A stretch of DNA of 64,000 nt from Zizania palustris. Taxonomy: Eukaryota; Streptophyta; Magnoliopsida; Poales; Poaceae. The translations under genes and the position numbers were made by a program. Each line of letters starts with the position of its first letter. Within the stretch, counting starts at the first letter, position 1. The notes under the pieces are model-generated. The model did not search any database, was not told where the DNA came from, and saw only the letters and a list, made by a program, of their open reading frames with translations. Below are positions 12,520 to 24,112 of the stretch, piece by piece. The DNA lies in assembly GCA_019279435.1 (NCBI GenBank), contig JAAALK010000289.1, forward strand, positions 91,481,023 to 91,545,022. The letters run 5' to 3'.

Positions 12520-14577
12520 TGAGGAGCCATGCTGAAGAGCATGGGCCTCATGGCTCCAGATGTGATGAGTCATTGTCAACGGTAGTCAAAGAGAACAGAA
12601 AAAGAGAGAGAAGATTTGCTGCGTCTGGGCCGCGTTTGACTCAGGTACACGGGCGGCGAGCAACTGTCAGGCAGAGGGGCCGCGAAGTCGGGCTGGCCCA
12701 ATCCGGGTACATGGGCTAGGAGTAGTAGAGGATCCACTGGGCTATTGACCAGGATTGACTCAGGTACACGGGCGACGAGTGATTGTCGGGCTAAGAGAGC
12801 TGCGGAGTCGGGTCGGCCCAATCAGGGTACCTGGTGCAAAGTCAGTGGACGCTTTGTCAGTTTCGGCACAAAACTGATGACCGTTGATCTCGCATCGGAC
12901 TGTCCTGAAGAGAAGCGTAGTCGCTACGAAAGCTTAGCTTCCGGATAAGTCATCTGTAAATAGGAGTTTACTATTTTGTCCTTAGGCCCACAGTCAGTCA
13001 GTCGAGTCTGTAAAAATATCCTAAGGGCAGTTGGGTCTTTTCCTTTTATTTAAGCGTCTGTAAAAAACCCTAAGGGGCTGGTGGAATATTCCTAGCTATT
13101 GGGCTGCCTATAAATAGGGCCCCAATCCCTAGGGTTAGGTTACCCTTTCAGAAATCACTTTTTAATCAAGAGATTGGGTCACTGTTTTTGTCTTGTTTCC
13201 TGTGTGCGCAGCCATTGGTTTCATCTCGTGAACTTTGAGAGATTGCTTCAAACAGGTTCTTTGTTCTCTATTTCTTTTTAGCGATCTGCATTCTCAGTGG
13301 ACACGTTTAATTAGCTGCCTCAGTTTGCATGCTACTGGTACATGTTTCTCTGCACGTTTTATTCCTCTCGCTTTGCTTGTGTTCTTCAGGCTGAGGAGTA
13401 CTAGTTGTTCTTGCGTGCTCCTGTAGCAGCAAGTAGTACCTATCTCCTGTAGGTACAGTATGCTAGTTTTACTAGCCTTTGCTTTTTTCTTGACTTGGCT
13501 TTTTGATCGAGGAAATAGGGTCTAGCTGGTCTCTTGTTGGTTCTGGCGGAGACCCGTACAGTGTTCGAAGTCCTTCAGTTTCTATGAAGTTGGCTTCGAT
13601 CAGACTTCTATCTGAACTTGAGTTGTGGACCCTGCTTCGAAGTGTGCACTGTTTAAAGTCTTTGCTCTGTCATACTTCGATAGGTTTCGAAGTATGCTTC
13701 GAAGCTTGTCTCTCTAGTTGACTTTGCTCGGAGTGTGTTTCTGAGGTTTCTGACTACATTCTTTTCGGCTGTTGTGGCTCTCAGTTTTTGCTTTCGTACG
13801 TTGTGTTTTCGAAGTCTGTTCCTAGACTTCGGCTTCTTGTGTGAGAGCTTCAGAGGGGTCCGATACGGAGTTGGCCTGTATTTCGAAGGTCACGACTCCG
13901 GTAGTCATACCTCGAGCATTTTATCTTCGAAGGTTGTGTCACAGGCTCCGATTGTTCTCTGCTTTGCTTCGAAGTTGATTTTTCTTGTGTTAAGCTTCGT
14001 AGCTTTGAAGAGTGCTTTTCGGAGTAGGCTTCAGTAGTTTCATACTTCACACAAGGTACTTCACTCCGAAGCATGCTTCGCATTCTGCCATACTCGAACT
14101 AGCCTAGACTCCACAAACCTTCGGCACTTCCACGATAGACTTCGTCAGCCTTCGACAAAGGACTCCGAAGCAGGCTTCGACACTGCGAAGAAGGCTTCGA
14201 CATTTTGAACCAGGCTTCGACACTACAGGCTTCGATGTTGCAGGCTTCGTCAAGTACCAAACAGGAGACAACCTTGAACAGTAACCTCTCAACTCTTCTT
14301 ACGTGCACTCAGATCAATTGCTGAGAGGATTTATTTCTGTGAAGTTTGATCTGCCATGTTTTGAATGCTTAAATTAAACTGCCTATTAGCATTGTGTTGG
14401 TGTCTTTTCATTTAGGACACCGGTTGTTGTTAGGCTAGATCTTTGAGGCTCTGTTGATCTGTTCACCTTTCTTTGCTTAGTCTGTTGAGGTGTATTGGGT
14501 GTTGGGAGCAGGCCATTGATTCGAAAGAATTTTTAGGCGCCCATTCACCCCCTCTGGTCGCTACTTTCGGTCCTACA
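12520..14577 (+). repeat. Middle LTR, shared by copia B and C
   Basis: 2058 bp, starting TGAGGAGCCATGC after the purine tract and ending GGTCCTACA. A TATAAATA box at 13109-13116 marks the promoter; U3 is about 590 bp. The 3' half is dense in CTTCGAAG-like words. U3 matches the other SIRE-like LTRs here well, but the downstream half differs strongly from LTR1 and LTR3. No PBS follows it: pol C sequence starts directly at 14578. Confidence 0.88.
13109..13116 (+). promoter_or_regulatory. TATA box of the middle SIRE-like LTR
   Basis: TATAAATA within a conserved block (GCCTATAAATAGGGCCC) also present in the solo LTR at 24887-24894 and, shorter, in LTR D at 22923-22930. In LTR3 the same site (18471 region) reads TATCAATA and is probably weakened. 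Confidence 0.75.
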
Positions 14578-16493
14578 AGCAGTTTAGCGTGATCACCCCT
14601 CAGAACTCATCATCGGTGATTTGTCTGAAAGGACGTTGCATTCGTTTGTTGACTCTCTTGCTGTGTTTGCTGAATCTGCTTTTGTTGCATCTTTTGAGCC
14701 CAGAGATGTTTCTCATGCTCTTTCTGATTCGAATTGGATTAATGCTATGCAAGAAGAGCTTGAAAATTTTGTCCGCAATCGGGTTTGGACACTAGTTGAG
14801 TTGCCACCCCTATGCAACCCCATAGGCACCAAATGGGTGTTTAAAAACAAGCAAGGTGAAGATGGGGTTGTGGTGCGCAACAAAGCTCGACTAGTGGCCC
14901 AGGGTTTTTGCCAGAAGGTGGGCATTGCCTTTGAGGAGACTTTCGCCCCTGTTGCCCGTCTTGAGTCCATTCGCATTCTCTTAGCTTTTGCCGCTTCAAA
15001 GGGTTTTAAGCTTTTTCAAATGGATGTCAAGAGTGCTTTTTTGAATGGGTTTGGATACTAGTTGAGCTGCCACCTGGATGCAACCCCATAGGCACCAAAT
15101 GGGTGTTTAAAAACAAGCAAGGTGAAGATGGGGTTGTGGTGCGCAACAAAGCTCGACTAGTGGCCCAGGGTTTTTGCCAGAAGGAGGGCATTGCCTTTGA
15201 GGAGACTTTCGCCCCTGTTGCCCGTCTTGAGTCCATTCACATTCTCTTAGCTTATGCCGCTTCGAAGGGTTTTAAGCTTTTTCAAATGGATGTCAAGAGT
15301 GCTTTTTTGAATGGGTACATAGAGGAGGAGGTCTATGTTAGGCAGCCCCCCGGTTTTGAGAACCCTAAGTTTCCTCGACATGTTTTTAAGCTGCAGAAAG
15401 CTTTATATGGTCTGAAGCAAGCCCCCAGGGCTTGGTATGTCCGGTTAAAGCAGTTTTTGTTGGGGAAGGCTTTGTGGTGGGTTCTGTGGATAAAACTCTT
15501 TTCTTGCTCAGAGATGCGTCAGATTTCTTAGTCGCTCAGATTTACGTGGACGATATTATCTTTGGCGGTAATACTGATGCTCTTGTGTCCAACTTTTTTG
15601 AGCAGATGCACAGTGAGTTTGAGATGAGCCTCATGGGTGAGATCAAGTACTTCCTAGGGCTCCAGATCAAGCAGACCAAGGACGGCACCTTCATCCACCA
15701 GGGTAAATACACTCGAGACATGTTGAAGAAGTTCGACTTTGGTGGAGAGATGAAGCCTCAGATGACCCCAATGGGCACATCTGGGGGCCTGGACAAGGAC
15801 GAGAGTGGCGTCAAGGTCAACGAGAGAGAGTTTCAGGGGATGATCGGTTCGCTGCTGTACTTGACGGCGACGAGGCCAGACATACAGTTCATCGTGGGAC
15901 TGTGCGCGCGATTCTAGTCTTCACCACACGCGTCTCATCGGCAAGCTATCAAGCGCATTTTCAGGTATCTTACCTATGCGCCTGATCTAGGTCTTTACTA
16001 TTCAGCATCATCATCTCTTGATTTATCTGGCTTTTCGGACGCTGACTTTGGTTGGTGCCGGTTGGATCGCAAGTCGACTTCCGGTACTTGCCAGTTTTTT
16101 GGTTCGTCTCTTGTTTCTTGGTCTTCTCGAAAGCAGTCTGGAGTTGCTCTTTCGACTACTGAGGCTGAGTATGTAGCTGCTGCTAGCTGCTGCTCCTAGT
16201 TAGTTTGGATGATTTCCACATTGCGAGACTTTGGGTTAATCTTTCCTACAAGAGTTCCTCTGTTTTGCGACAGCACCAGTGCTATTAGTGTAGGGAAAAA
16301 CCCTTGTCTCCATTCAAAAACCAAACACATTGATGTGCGCTTTTACTTTCTGAGGGATCAATATGAGAAAGGTGTCATTGACCTTGTTCATATTTATACC
16401 CATCATTAGTTGGCTGACATTTTCACCAAACCCCTAGATTAGTCTACCTTTGAGCATTTACGAGGGGATTTGGGTGTTGTGTATCCTTTTTAG
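14578..16493 (+). pseudogene. pol: Copia C pol remnant (RT and RNase H)
   Basis: gag, protease and integrase are gone: the LTR end joins sequence matching 9506 onward of copy B. RT residues are as in B (MDVKSAFLNG, LYGLKQAPRAWY, YVDDI). A 266 bp direct duplication (14781-15046 and 15047-15312) shifts the frame, a one-base loss near 15466 shifts it again, and TAGs stand at 15915 and 16197-16199. RNase H reads to a TAG at 16491. Copy C carries the same in-frame amber as B in the ASCCS region of RNase H. Confidence 0.88.
14781..15312 (+). repeat. 266 bp tandem duplication inside RT of copia C
   Basis: The unit starting GGGTTTGGA at 14781 restarts at 15047, and normal RT sequence resumes at 15313. 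The word GGGT is shared at the junctions. The two copies differ at about nine positions by eye. 266 is not a multiple of three, so the RT is frameshifted. Confidence 0.9.
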
Positions 16494-17877
16494 GATATTT
16501 TGCGTCAGTTTGCTTTCTTCTTTACTTTTTTCATGAGTCTTTTTATGTGTGTTCATATCATACATACTCACTTATCACACTTTTGAGCTTGCTTCTGTAA
16601 TATGATTGAACTGCTTTACATAGTCTAGCTGGTTCATGCTTTTGATTACTTATCGACGATCATGCTTTGATTTAGTTCATTTGATATGTCTGATATCTGT
16701 CATATGCATGGCTTTTATGCTTTAAAATTGAAAAATGATCACCATTTCTTTTGGTCACTCGCATGTGTAGGCTGAATGCTTTTGCTATCTGTTACATGCC
16801 TTGTAGCTAGTTCCTCACTTAGATGTAGATATGCAACTTGGACATCTATATGCTTTAACAGGGAAAATATGCTATAAAAATGATAAAAATAAAAAATGAA
16901 TGAAAATTCCATTCCTTTTTATGCTTAAGTTGAAAAGATCCATGTGGGTTTGCTTTGTCGCACTGCATTGTTCTGGACTGCGTACCACAGCACTTTGGTA
17001 TGAACTAGGACAGTGTAGTGTATGCCAAGACCAATGTCTTAAGCTTCTGATGGTCCAGTTCTGGCCTAGGCTTGACTTGGTCGGTTAGCATAAGGTTTGA
17101 CATGAAAATAACCCCTGGCACAAATGAAAACGGAAAAAGAAAAAGCCTGAAAATTAAAAAGATAACAAGTTTGCTAAAACACTTTGTTTTGGACAATGCT
17201 TATCTTGGTAGATATCAGTTAGCTTCTGCATCTCATGTTACCTTGCTTGTCAACTGGAAATTGTGGTGATGCTTTTATTTGCAAAAATTGAAAAATGCGT
17301 GCTAATGACTTTCTTTAGATATCATCTGTTGCACTCATCATGCCATGAGACTTAGACAGTATGTCTTTTGCTATACCTGTTAGATATTGTAATTGTAGTC
17401 AATCATATCTGAGAAGCATGCTTTCTTCACTCCACCTATACCCCAGTTGCATTCATTGCATATTTTGAGGGGGAGTTGCATTTCAGGGGAGTCTGTGTCT
17501 CTTTAGAGTGCAATTAGTCTCGCTTGATGAGTTCAATTGTCAACAAGGGGGATAAATTTTGGGAGAAGAGTTTAAGGGGGAGTTTTGGCTTTCTCTGGGA
17601 TTTGTTTCAAGGGGAGTTTTTGTCCCGGTTGTTCTTACTCTTTGGATATCCTTGTTGATAATTTTGAGATTGCACTCGTTTTGATCGTTTATTTTTGGTT
17701 AACCATAATGACCGCTTTCGTGCTTTTGTTTGGCTTTTGGTCATTAGGGTTAAACTTTTACTTTATTTTCTTATTCTCTATTTTCTTGTGTTTTGTTTTC
17801 GTGTTTCCACATGTGCTCACAGGTACTGGAGAGCTGATGAAGAGAAGTGTTGACAATGCACTCATCAAGGGGGAGAT
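16494..17877 (+). other. Copia C 3' untranslated part
   Basis: About 1.38 kb, closely similar along its length to 11154-12519 and again without a recognisable gene. It has several GGGGGAG or GGGGAG tracts (about 17468-17605) and ends in a purine tract at 17869-17877 right before LTR3. Confidence 0.75.
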
Positions 17878-20046
17878 TGAGGAGCCATGCTGAAGAGCGT
17901 GGGCCTCATGGCTCCAGATGTGATGAGTCATTGTCAACGGAAGTCAAAGAGGACACGAAGAAAGGAGAAGACCCGCTGCGTCTGGGTCATGTGTGACTCA
18001 GGTACACGAGCAGCGAGCGACTGTCGGGCAGAGGGGCCGCGAAGTCGGGCTGGCCCAATTCGGGTACATGAGCTAGGAGCAGCAGAGGATCCACTGGGCT
18101 ATTGACAGGATTGACTCAGGTACACGGGCGGCGAGCGATTGCCTGGCTGAGAGAGCTGCGGAATCGGGCCGACCCAATCCGGATACCTGGTGCAAAGTCG
18201 GTGGATGCTTTGTCAGTTTCGGCGCAAAACTGATGACCGCTGATCTTGGATCGGACTGTCCTGGAGCGAAGCCATAGTCGCTACGAACGCTCCGCTTCCG
18301 AATAAGTCATCTATAGGAGTTTACTATTTTGTCCTTAGGCCCACAGTCAGTCAGTCGAGTCTGTAAAAATATTCTAAGGGCAGTTTGGTCTTTTCCATTT
18401 ATTTCAGTGTATGTAAAAAAACCCTAAGGGTCTGTTGGAATATTCCTAGGCTATTGGGTTGCCTATCAATAGGGCCCCAATCCCTAGTGTTACGGTTACC
18501 CTTTCTGAAATCACTTTACTAATCAAGAGATTGGGTCATTTTTTTGTTCTTCCTCCTGGTGTCTCTTTCCTCTCAGCCGCCGTTACTCTCATCGAGCGTA
18601 CACCGAGATTTTTGCCTTCTCTGGTTTTGATCTTTGGTTCTCAGCCATCGGCATCTAGCAGGTTACTCATCGAACTGATTAAATCGTGTTGCGTGCCTTG
18701 CGATTTCCTCTCTGTGCGAGTGATTTTTATCTCTGGTTGCCCTTGTTTATGTGCTGTGAACTAGTCTATTTTATTCTGGGCACTGTTTCCTTCGTTGTGG
18801 CTGGTTCTTGTTTTGTGCAACAGTACAAGTTGTTTTTTGTAGGGCTATTCTTCATATGTGCAGAGATCTCGTGCATCAAGTATAGGATGAACAGTCTAGT
18901 TGTTGTATAGGTGCTAGTTTTCTTGTCTAGCTCCTGCTGGTGTCAGGATAGGATTTTTTTCTCTCTCGGGTTCTGGTGCTTCTCTGTAGTTTGTCTCCAA
19001 GCATCCTGTTCGAAGTCCTGCTTTTTGATCGGAGATGTTTCTTTTCGGAGTATAGGCTTTGCAGAGTTAGTTTTCGAAGCTTCATACTTTTTATCCCTCT
19101 AGCTGAGCGAAGGCTGCTGCCTCGACGTAACTGTGTGACCTTCGCTGCACCGCAGACCTCGCTGGCTCTGAAATTAAACATAAAGGCTTCGCTGGTGTTT
19201 TTGAGGGTCATGCAGTTCAAGGCATAGCTTCGAAGTATTGCTTTTTTTGTTCTGTGTTTGTCTCGTTCGAAGTCCAGGTCGAAGGTACTTCGAAGCTGAA
19301 GTTTTTTCTTGAACCAAGCTCTAATAGACTTTGGCTTCTTCGAAGTAGGCCTCGACTGGCTCTTCCCTTGGATACTTCGGAAGTTTTTCTCGCTGTTTCC
19401 TAGCCTCGCTTCACGTACTCCGAAGCCCCACACAAGGTTCCTGGTTGTTCACTGTACAAGCAAAGCTTGCGTGTCTAGGCTTCGTCCTTATGTGTTAGGT
19501 TCGGAGTCTGTTTTTGTGGCTTTGGTACTGAGATGTTTGAAGTAGGCTTCGACAATGACGTGCTTCACTGCTTCATAGCTTTGCACTAGTTTTCGAACTC
19601 TCTTCTACATAGCTTCGAATTCAAAGGGTTTGGAGTATACATCGACAACCTTCGCACGTCAACTTCGAAGTAGGCTTCGGCACGTCCACTACAGGCTTTG
19701 ACACTGCGTACTTTGAAGCCTGCTTCGACAACTACAGGCTTCGCACCACACAGGCTACGTCAAGTACCGAACAGGAGACAACGTTGAACAGTAAGACTTC
19801 TCATTTTGCGTGCACCCAGATTAAATTTCTGTGAAGTTCTTTTACTGTGAGACTTGGTTAGCTCATGTGTTAAATGCTTGGTTAGTCTGCCTATTAGCAC
19901 TGTGTTGGTGTCTTCTCGATTAGGACATCAGTTGTTTTTAGGCTAGATTCGTTTAGGCTTTGTTGATCGGGTTACTTTTTCCCTGCTTAGTCTGTTGAGG
20001 TGCATTGGGTGTTGGGAGGAGGCCATTGATTCGAAAGAATTTTTTA
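17878..20046 (+). repeat. Third SIRE-like LTR, 3' end missing
   Basis: Starts TGAGGAGCCATGC after the purine tract. U3 resembles the other copies. From about 19417 it closely matches the first LTR (4484-5105). It stops at GAATTTTTTA near 20046 where the other LTRs continue for about 57 more bases to CCTACA, so it was cut by deletion or by joining to the unrelated sequence at 20047. The TATA site is changed to TATCAATA. Confidence 0.85.
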
Positions 20047-20944
20047 GCATTACAATAGTTAAACAAATCTGGTCAAAGGTTGGTCAAAGAAGTCCGATCA
20101 TTGTGCATGACCAAATATGATGGAACCGATAGAGATGAAGAGATAGAGATAAGAGCCAAAATCGGTTACGAGATGGATCGTATTGGATGGCAAGTCTCCG
20201 GACTATAAATATATACATATTTGGTAGAAAAAGTACACACAACTACATTCAAAAACTACTCTCGGTGCATCACCACCCTTGTTTATTCAAGGTTCAATCT
20301 TGGCGAGACTTGGCACCTAGAGCTGGGCTGTATCACTTTGATCTCCTGCAAAGGGGTAAGTCCCGCCACCCCAGCGATTGTATTGACTAGATTGGTGTCG
20401 CTCAAGGCTGCATCTCTTCGATCTCTTGAACTGCACTAGTTCGATCAGTATAATCGTTGGTTTATCCTAATGTATCATCTACGTCTAAGGCTGCATCGTT
20501 ACAATCTCTTAGATTGATTAAGATTAGATATCATATTTTGAGGATTCATTGGTTAAGTCTGACATCTTGATCTATTATATATGATCTATTATTGTGCTTT
20601 GTTCATCTGAATAAAGCATACTAGATTTAGGTTCTATCGGAGTACAAGCCGATAGGTTATCTTTAATTCCATATAACATCTCATCGGCATCGGGGATTAG
20701 CAATCGGACGGATTACATGGTGCATCACTTGTCCAATCATCGACTCGATCGATATGGGTTCTACATATCGTCCGATTGCCTCATCGGCCCGATAGTCCGA
20801 CTCTTGTCTCATGGCACCTGATCATTTATATGTATTACATGCTACAGATTTTGTCGCTCGATGTATGCAACCTTATGCACATCGTGGCCATTGGCTCAAT
20901 TGCCGATGGGCGTTGCTACTAACATTTTTCAATACCGTATTAGT
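20047..20944 (+). repeat. Orphan LTR-like fragment, family unknown
   Basis: About 0.9 kb with no coding domain. TATAAATA at 20204-20211 is followed by transcript-leader-like sequence containing repeated phrases (AAGGCTGCATC twice) and many CGAT/ATCGG words. It looks like the promoter and R-U5 part of an LTR in plus orientation. No paired copy, PBS or TSD lies in the window, so this is a weak call based on composition and the TATA box. Confidence 0.4.
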
Positions 20945-21441
20945 TGCAGGGTCAAACTGATTTGTATGCTCAAAACCCCATGTTTTAGGACCTGTAGTGG
21001 AGTTAAGCATATCTCCCAAGACACACGTGTGACCAAAAATGATACCAACACTCTTGTGGGTTGCTCTTCTCGCAAATACTCTAGTGTTGCGCAGTCTACA
21101 ATTGATGCTAAATATGTAGTTGCTGCTAGTTGTTGTTCTCAGATTTTGTGGATGGTTTCTACTTTGCAGGATTTTTGGTTGGATTTTAAGGGTTTTCCAC
21201 TTCTTTGTGATAACACTAGTGCCATTAGCTTAGCCAACAACCAGTTCAGCATTCTAGAACCAAACACATTGATATGCGTTATCACTTTTTGAGAGACCTC
21301 AATGAGAAGGGAGACATAGAACTACAATATATTGATACCCAGAATCAGCTTGTTGACATTTTTACCAAGCCTCTTGATGCTTCACATTTTGCATTTTTGA
21401 GAGGAGAGCTTGGTGTTTGTCATCCTTATGGCATCTTGTGA
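20945..21441 (+). pseudogene. pol: RNase H remnant of SIRE-like copia D
   Basis: Only the C-terminal part of pol remains. From about 21030 it reads RNase H with SSRKYSS, STIDAKYVVAASCCSQ, the catalytic-region CDNTSAIS, then (after a frameshift near 21250) TKHIDMRYHFLRD and a DIFTKPLD terminus, with a stop at 21439-21441. The TEAEY box is changed to IDAKY. It shares this layout with copies B and C but is clearly a more distant subfamily. Sequence from 20945 to 21030 is unclear. Confidence 0.82.
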
Positions 21442-22542
21442 GGGGGAGTTGTATGTTCTTGCATTCATAAGCTTCTGTCATTTGATTAACTGCTTTTACA
21501 TGCACATGCGTATATATGTCTTTAAATTATTGTTTATGATCATGTCTATTTTGTTGTATTGAATATATTTGATATCTTTCATCAGCATGAATTTTAATTC
21601 TTAAAATTTAAAACATGGTCACCTCTTAGTTTAGTAACTAGCATGTGTGCAGGTTGATTGCTTTTACTAACTTTTACATACCTCGTAGCTAAGTCCATTT
21701 CACTTACATGCAAACATGCAACTTGAACATTTAAATCTTGTTCTGAAAAATGATTAAAAAATCATGAAATTGATATTCATGTCTTTTGTGCTAAAATTGA
21801 AAATATCCAGGTGAGTTTGCTTTATCGCACTGCTTTTATCCTAGATTCCTTACCATAGAACTTTGATATGAGCAAGGAGATTGCAATGTATGCCAAGACC
21901 AACACTTTAAGCTTTTGATAGTTTTTTCTTGACCTAAGCTTAGCTTGGTCAGACAGTATAAGGTTGACAAGCAAATAACCCCTAGCACTAAATCAAAAAA
22001 AACAAAAAGCTTGAAAATATTGGATAACTAGTTTGCTGAAGCTCCTTGTTTGTGGTCATGCTTATCTAGGTAGATATCTACTAGGTTTTGCACTTTATGC
22101 TTTAGCATGCCTAGTCTGATAGTTTGAGTGGTGATGCTTTTTTTGCCAAAACCTAATAATTTCTTGGTCATAATTTTAATTGAATATTATTCACATGAGC
22201 TTATTATTCAGTATTTTAAGACAATATTTAATGCAAATATTTACTCTGTACTATAATTGTTGCTAATCATGTCTCAAATGCTTGCATTTACACTCCTTCC
22301 TCACACTTCTTTTTGTAACATTTTTGTCACATTGATGCTTGCATCCCCAAAGGGGGGAATTTATTTCATGCTTCTATCAAAGGGGGAGAATTTTAAACGG
22401 GAGGGATAATTTTAAAAGAATTTTAAAATCAAGTGATATGTGTTTTTGGCTCTTTTCCGAGTTTTTGTGGTCACTTGTGTGTTGAATTTCAAGTTCGTCT
22501 TGATTATTATGGGAGTTGTCAATGCACTCATCAAGGGGATAT
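21442..22542 (+). other. Copia D 3' untranslated part
   Basis: AT-rich, about 1.1 kb, collinear with the B and C 3' regions at lower similarity. No gene seen. GGGGGAG-like tracts occur at about 21442 and 22380, and a purine tract (AAGGGGATAT) precedes the LTR. Confidence 0.7.
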
Positions 22543-24112
22543 TGAGAAACCAAGTTAAGATGTGCCTTGGTTTTGTATGAGTAATGAGTGATTGACAAGC
22601 TTGCTAGGTTCAGGGTTTGTACTTGCGATTGTTTGATGAGTTCACTGAAGGGTATGGTGTGTGTGGAAGAAATATGTCTGTTTGTCTCATGGTGTGCAGG
22701 ATTAGGATGCTACTCAACGGTCAACAATATGATTCAAGCAGTGAGCTTGGTGCCGGGCGATCAAGGAGGCCGGGTGAAGTTGAGGATGATCCTAGTCGTA
22801 CACATGAAGATGAAGCAAGTTATAAATAGACGGATGATTAAGACAACGTGTTGACCAAGTCAAGTGAAATGGATGCTAGTGCAAGTTCGTATTTCAGTAT
22901 TTTTGGTATTTTCTGTGTGGCCTATAAATAGGCTTTAATAATCATAGAGTTTCTTACGCATTTCAGAAATCACTTTATCCATCACAAAAGTTTGGGTCAC
23001 TTTTACCTAGTTTTTACTCCTTCCTGTAAGCGCTACCTTCGCCTGGTTCATCTAGATCTTGCGCCATGAGAATTTTTAGTTGCAGGATTATATTGTTTTT
23101 TCTACAGCATATTGCATGTTAGTTTGGTGAGTTTTCTATTTTTCATTTGGTTGTGTGCGCGACGGTTCCTTTTGTTTTCACACAAATAATCGATCTTCTG
23201 AAAATATTAGCTCGAAAAATCTTATGGATTTTTTCTCCGTGGAAATCGTGTAAGGAGGTTACGGCCTCGATCACTAGAATTTATTTAGTGTTTCTTTGTT
23301 TTATTCTGTGTCGATTGCCTCGTTTTTCTTCAGTTCATTGAATCTATGTCTGAGGCACATTGATCAACGCTACAGGATCTGTCTGCACTAGCTATCGTGA
23401 GTAATCATGCATCCAAGGCGTGTTACTATGCAACAGATCACAATTTCAACTGATAATGATCGCGAGCACTGTCGTATTTTCCTGCACAACAACCGAGGCA
23501 AGTTTTTCCCACGGACTCACACCTAGTGGACTAACATGAAGAGCGTTGTTCACTGCTGGAGTACTTCCACATCAAGCTACTTTCTGTAAATTGCTTCACC
23601 GAGCCAACGACTGAACAACTTCCACATCGCGAAAGGTAAGTCCAGGTATTTTATTCTTGATCTCAACTCACTTCATTTATTTGATTAAATGCATGCTTGA
23701 ATGAAAATACATGTACTTGATGTATATTTGTGAGATTCATGCCCAAGGGGAGTATTTGATAAATTGACAGTGATCTTCTAGTAAGTGCTTGACATTTGCA
23801 ATGGTAATTTGTCTGTCTGGTCTATCAGTAGTCTCTCTTTGGGTTTGAGCATTGTTTATATGTGTCTTTTCAAATTAGGATACTGGCTGCTTTTTGAAGA
23901 CTAGATTAATTTTATAGTGCATGTGATCTCTCAGGCCGTCATTTCACGTCATATAAGACAGATGAGTGATAGCACTAATTTCTTCTATGATTTGCAATCT
24001 GTTAAGTTTGCTTCCGTTATTTTATTTGAGATGAGTGTTAGGTGTTAAGAAAAGGCCATCTATTTGAAAAAATTTATTGAGGCGCTTATTCACCCCCCTC
24101 TAGTCGCCTATT
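22543..24112 (+). repeat. LTR of copia D, 3' end cut
   Basis: Starts TGAGAAACCAAG after the purine tract and has TATAAATA at 22923-22930. It ends near 24112 in the family-typical GGCGCTTATTCACCCCCC stretch but lacks the final CTACA, so it was joined to minus-strand gag sequence by deletion or illegitimate recombination. Confidence 0.78.

Larger units (their letters stand above)
4484..20046 (+). mobile_element. Maximus/SIRE-like copia tandem (B and C) with three LTRs
   Basis: Order on the plus strand: LTR 3' part (4484-5158), PBS, gag-pol B (5224-11153), 3' untranslated part with purine tracts, LTR (12520-14577), internally deleted pol C (14578-16493), a second 3' untranslated part, and an LTR lacking about 57 bp at its end (17878-20046). 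Integrase before RT shows Ty1/copia order. LTRs of about 2.1 kb, a long coiled-coil Gag and repeated GGGGGAG tracts fit the Maximus/SIRE lineage (Opie/PREM-2 relatives). The lineage call is from family knowledge without a tree. Confidence 0.88.
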
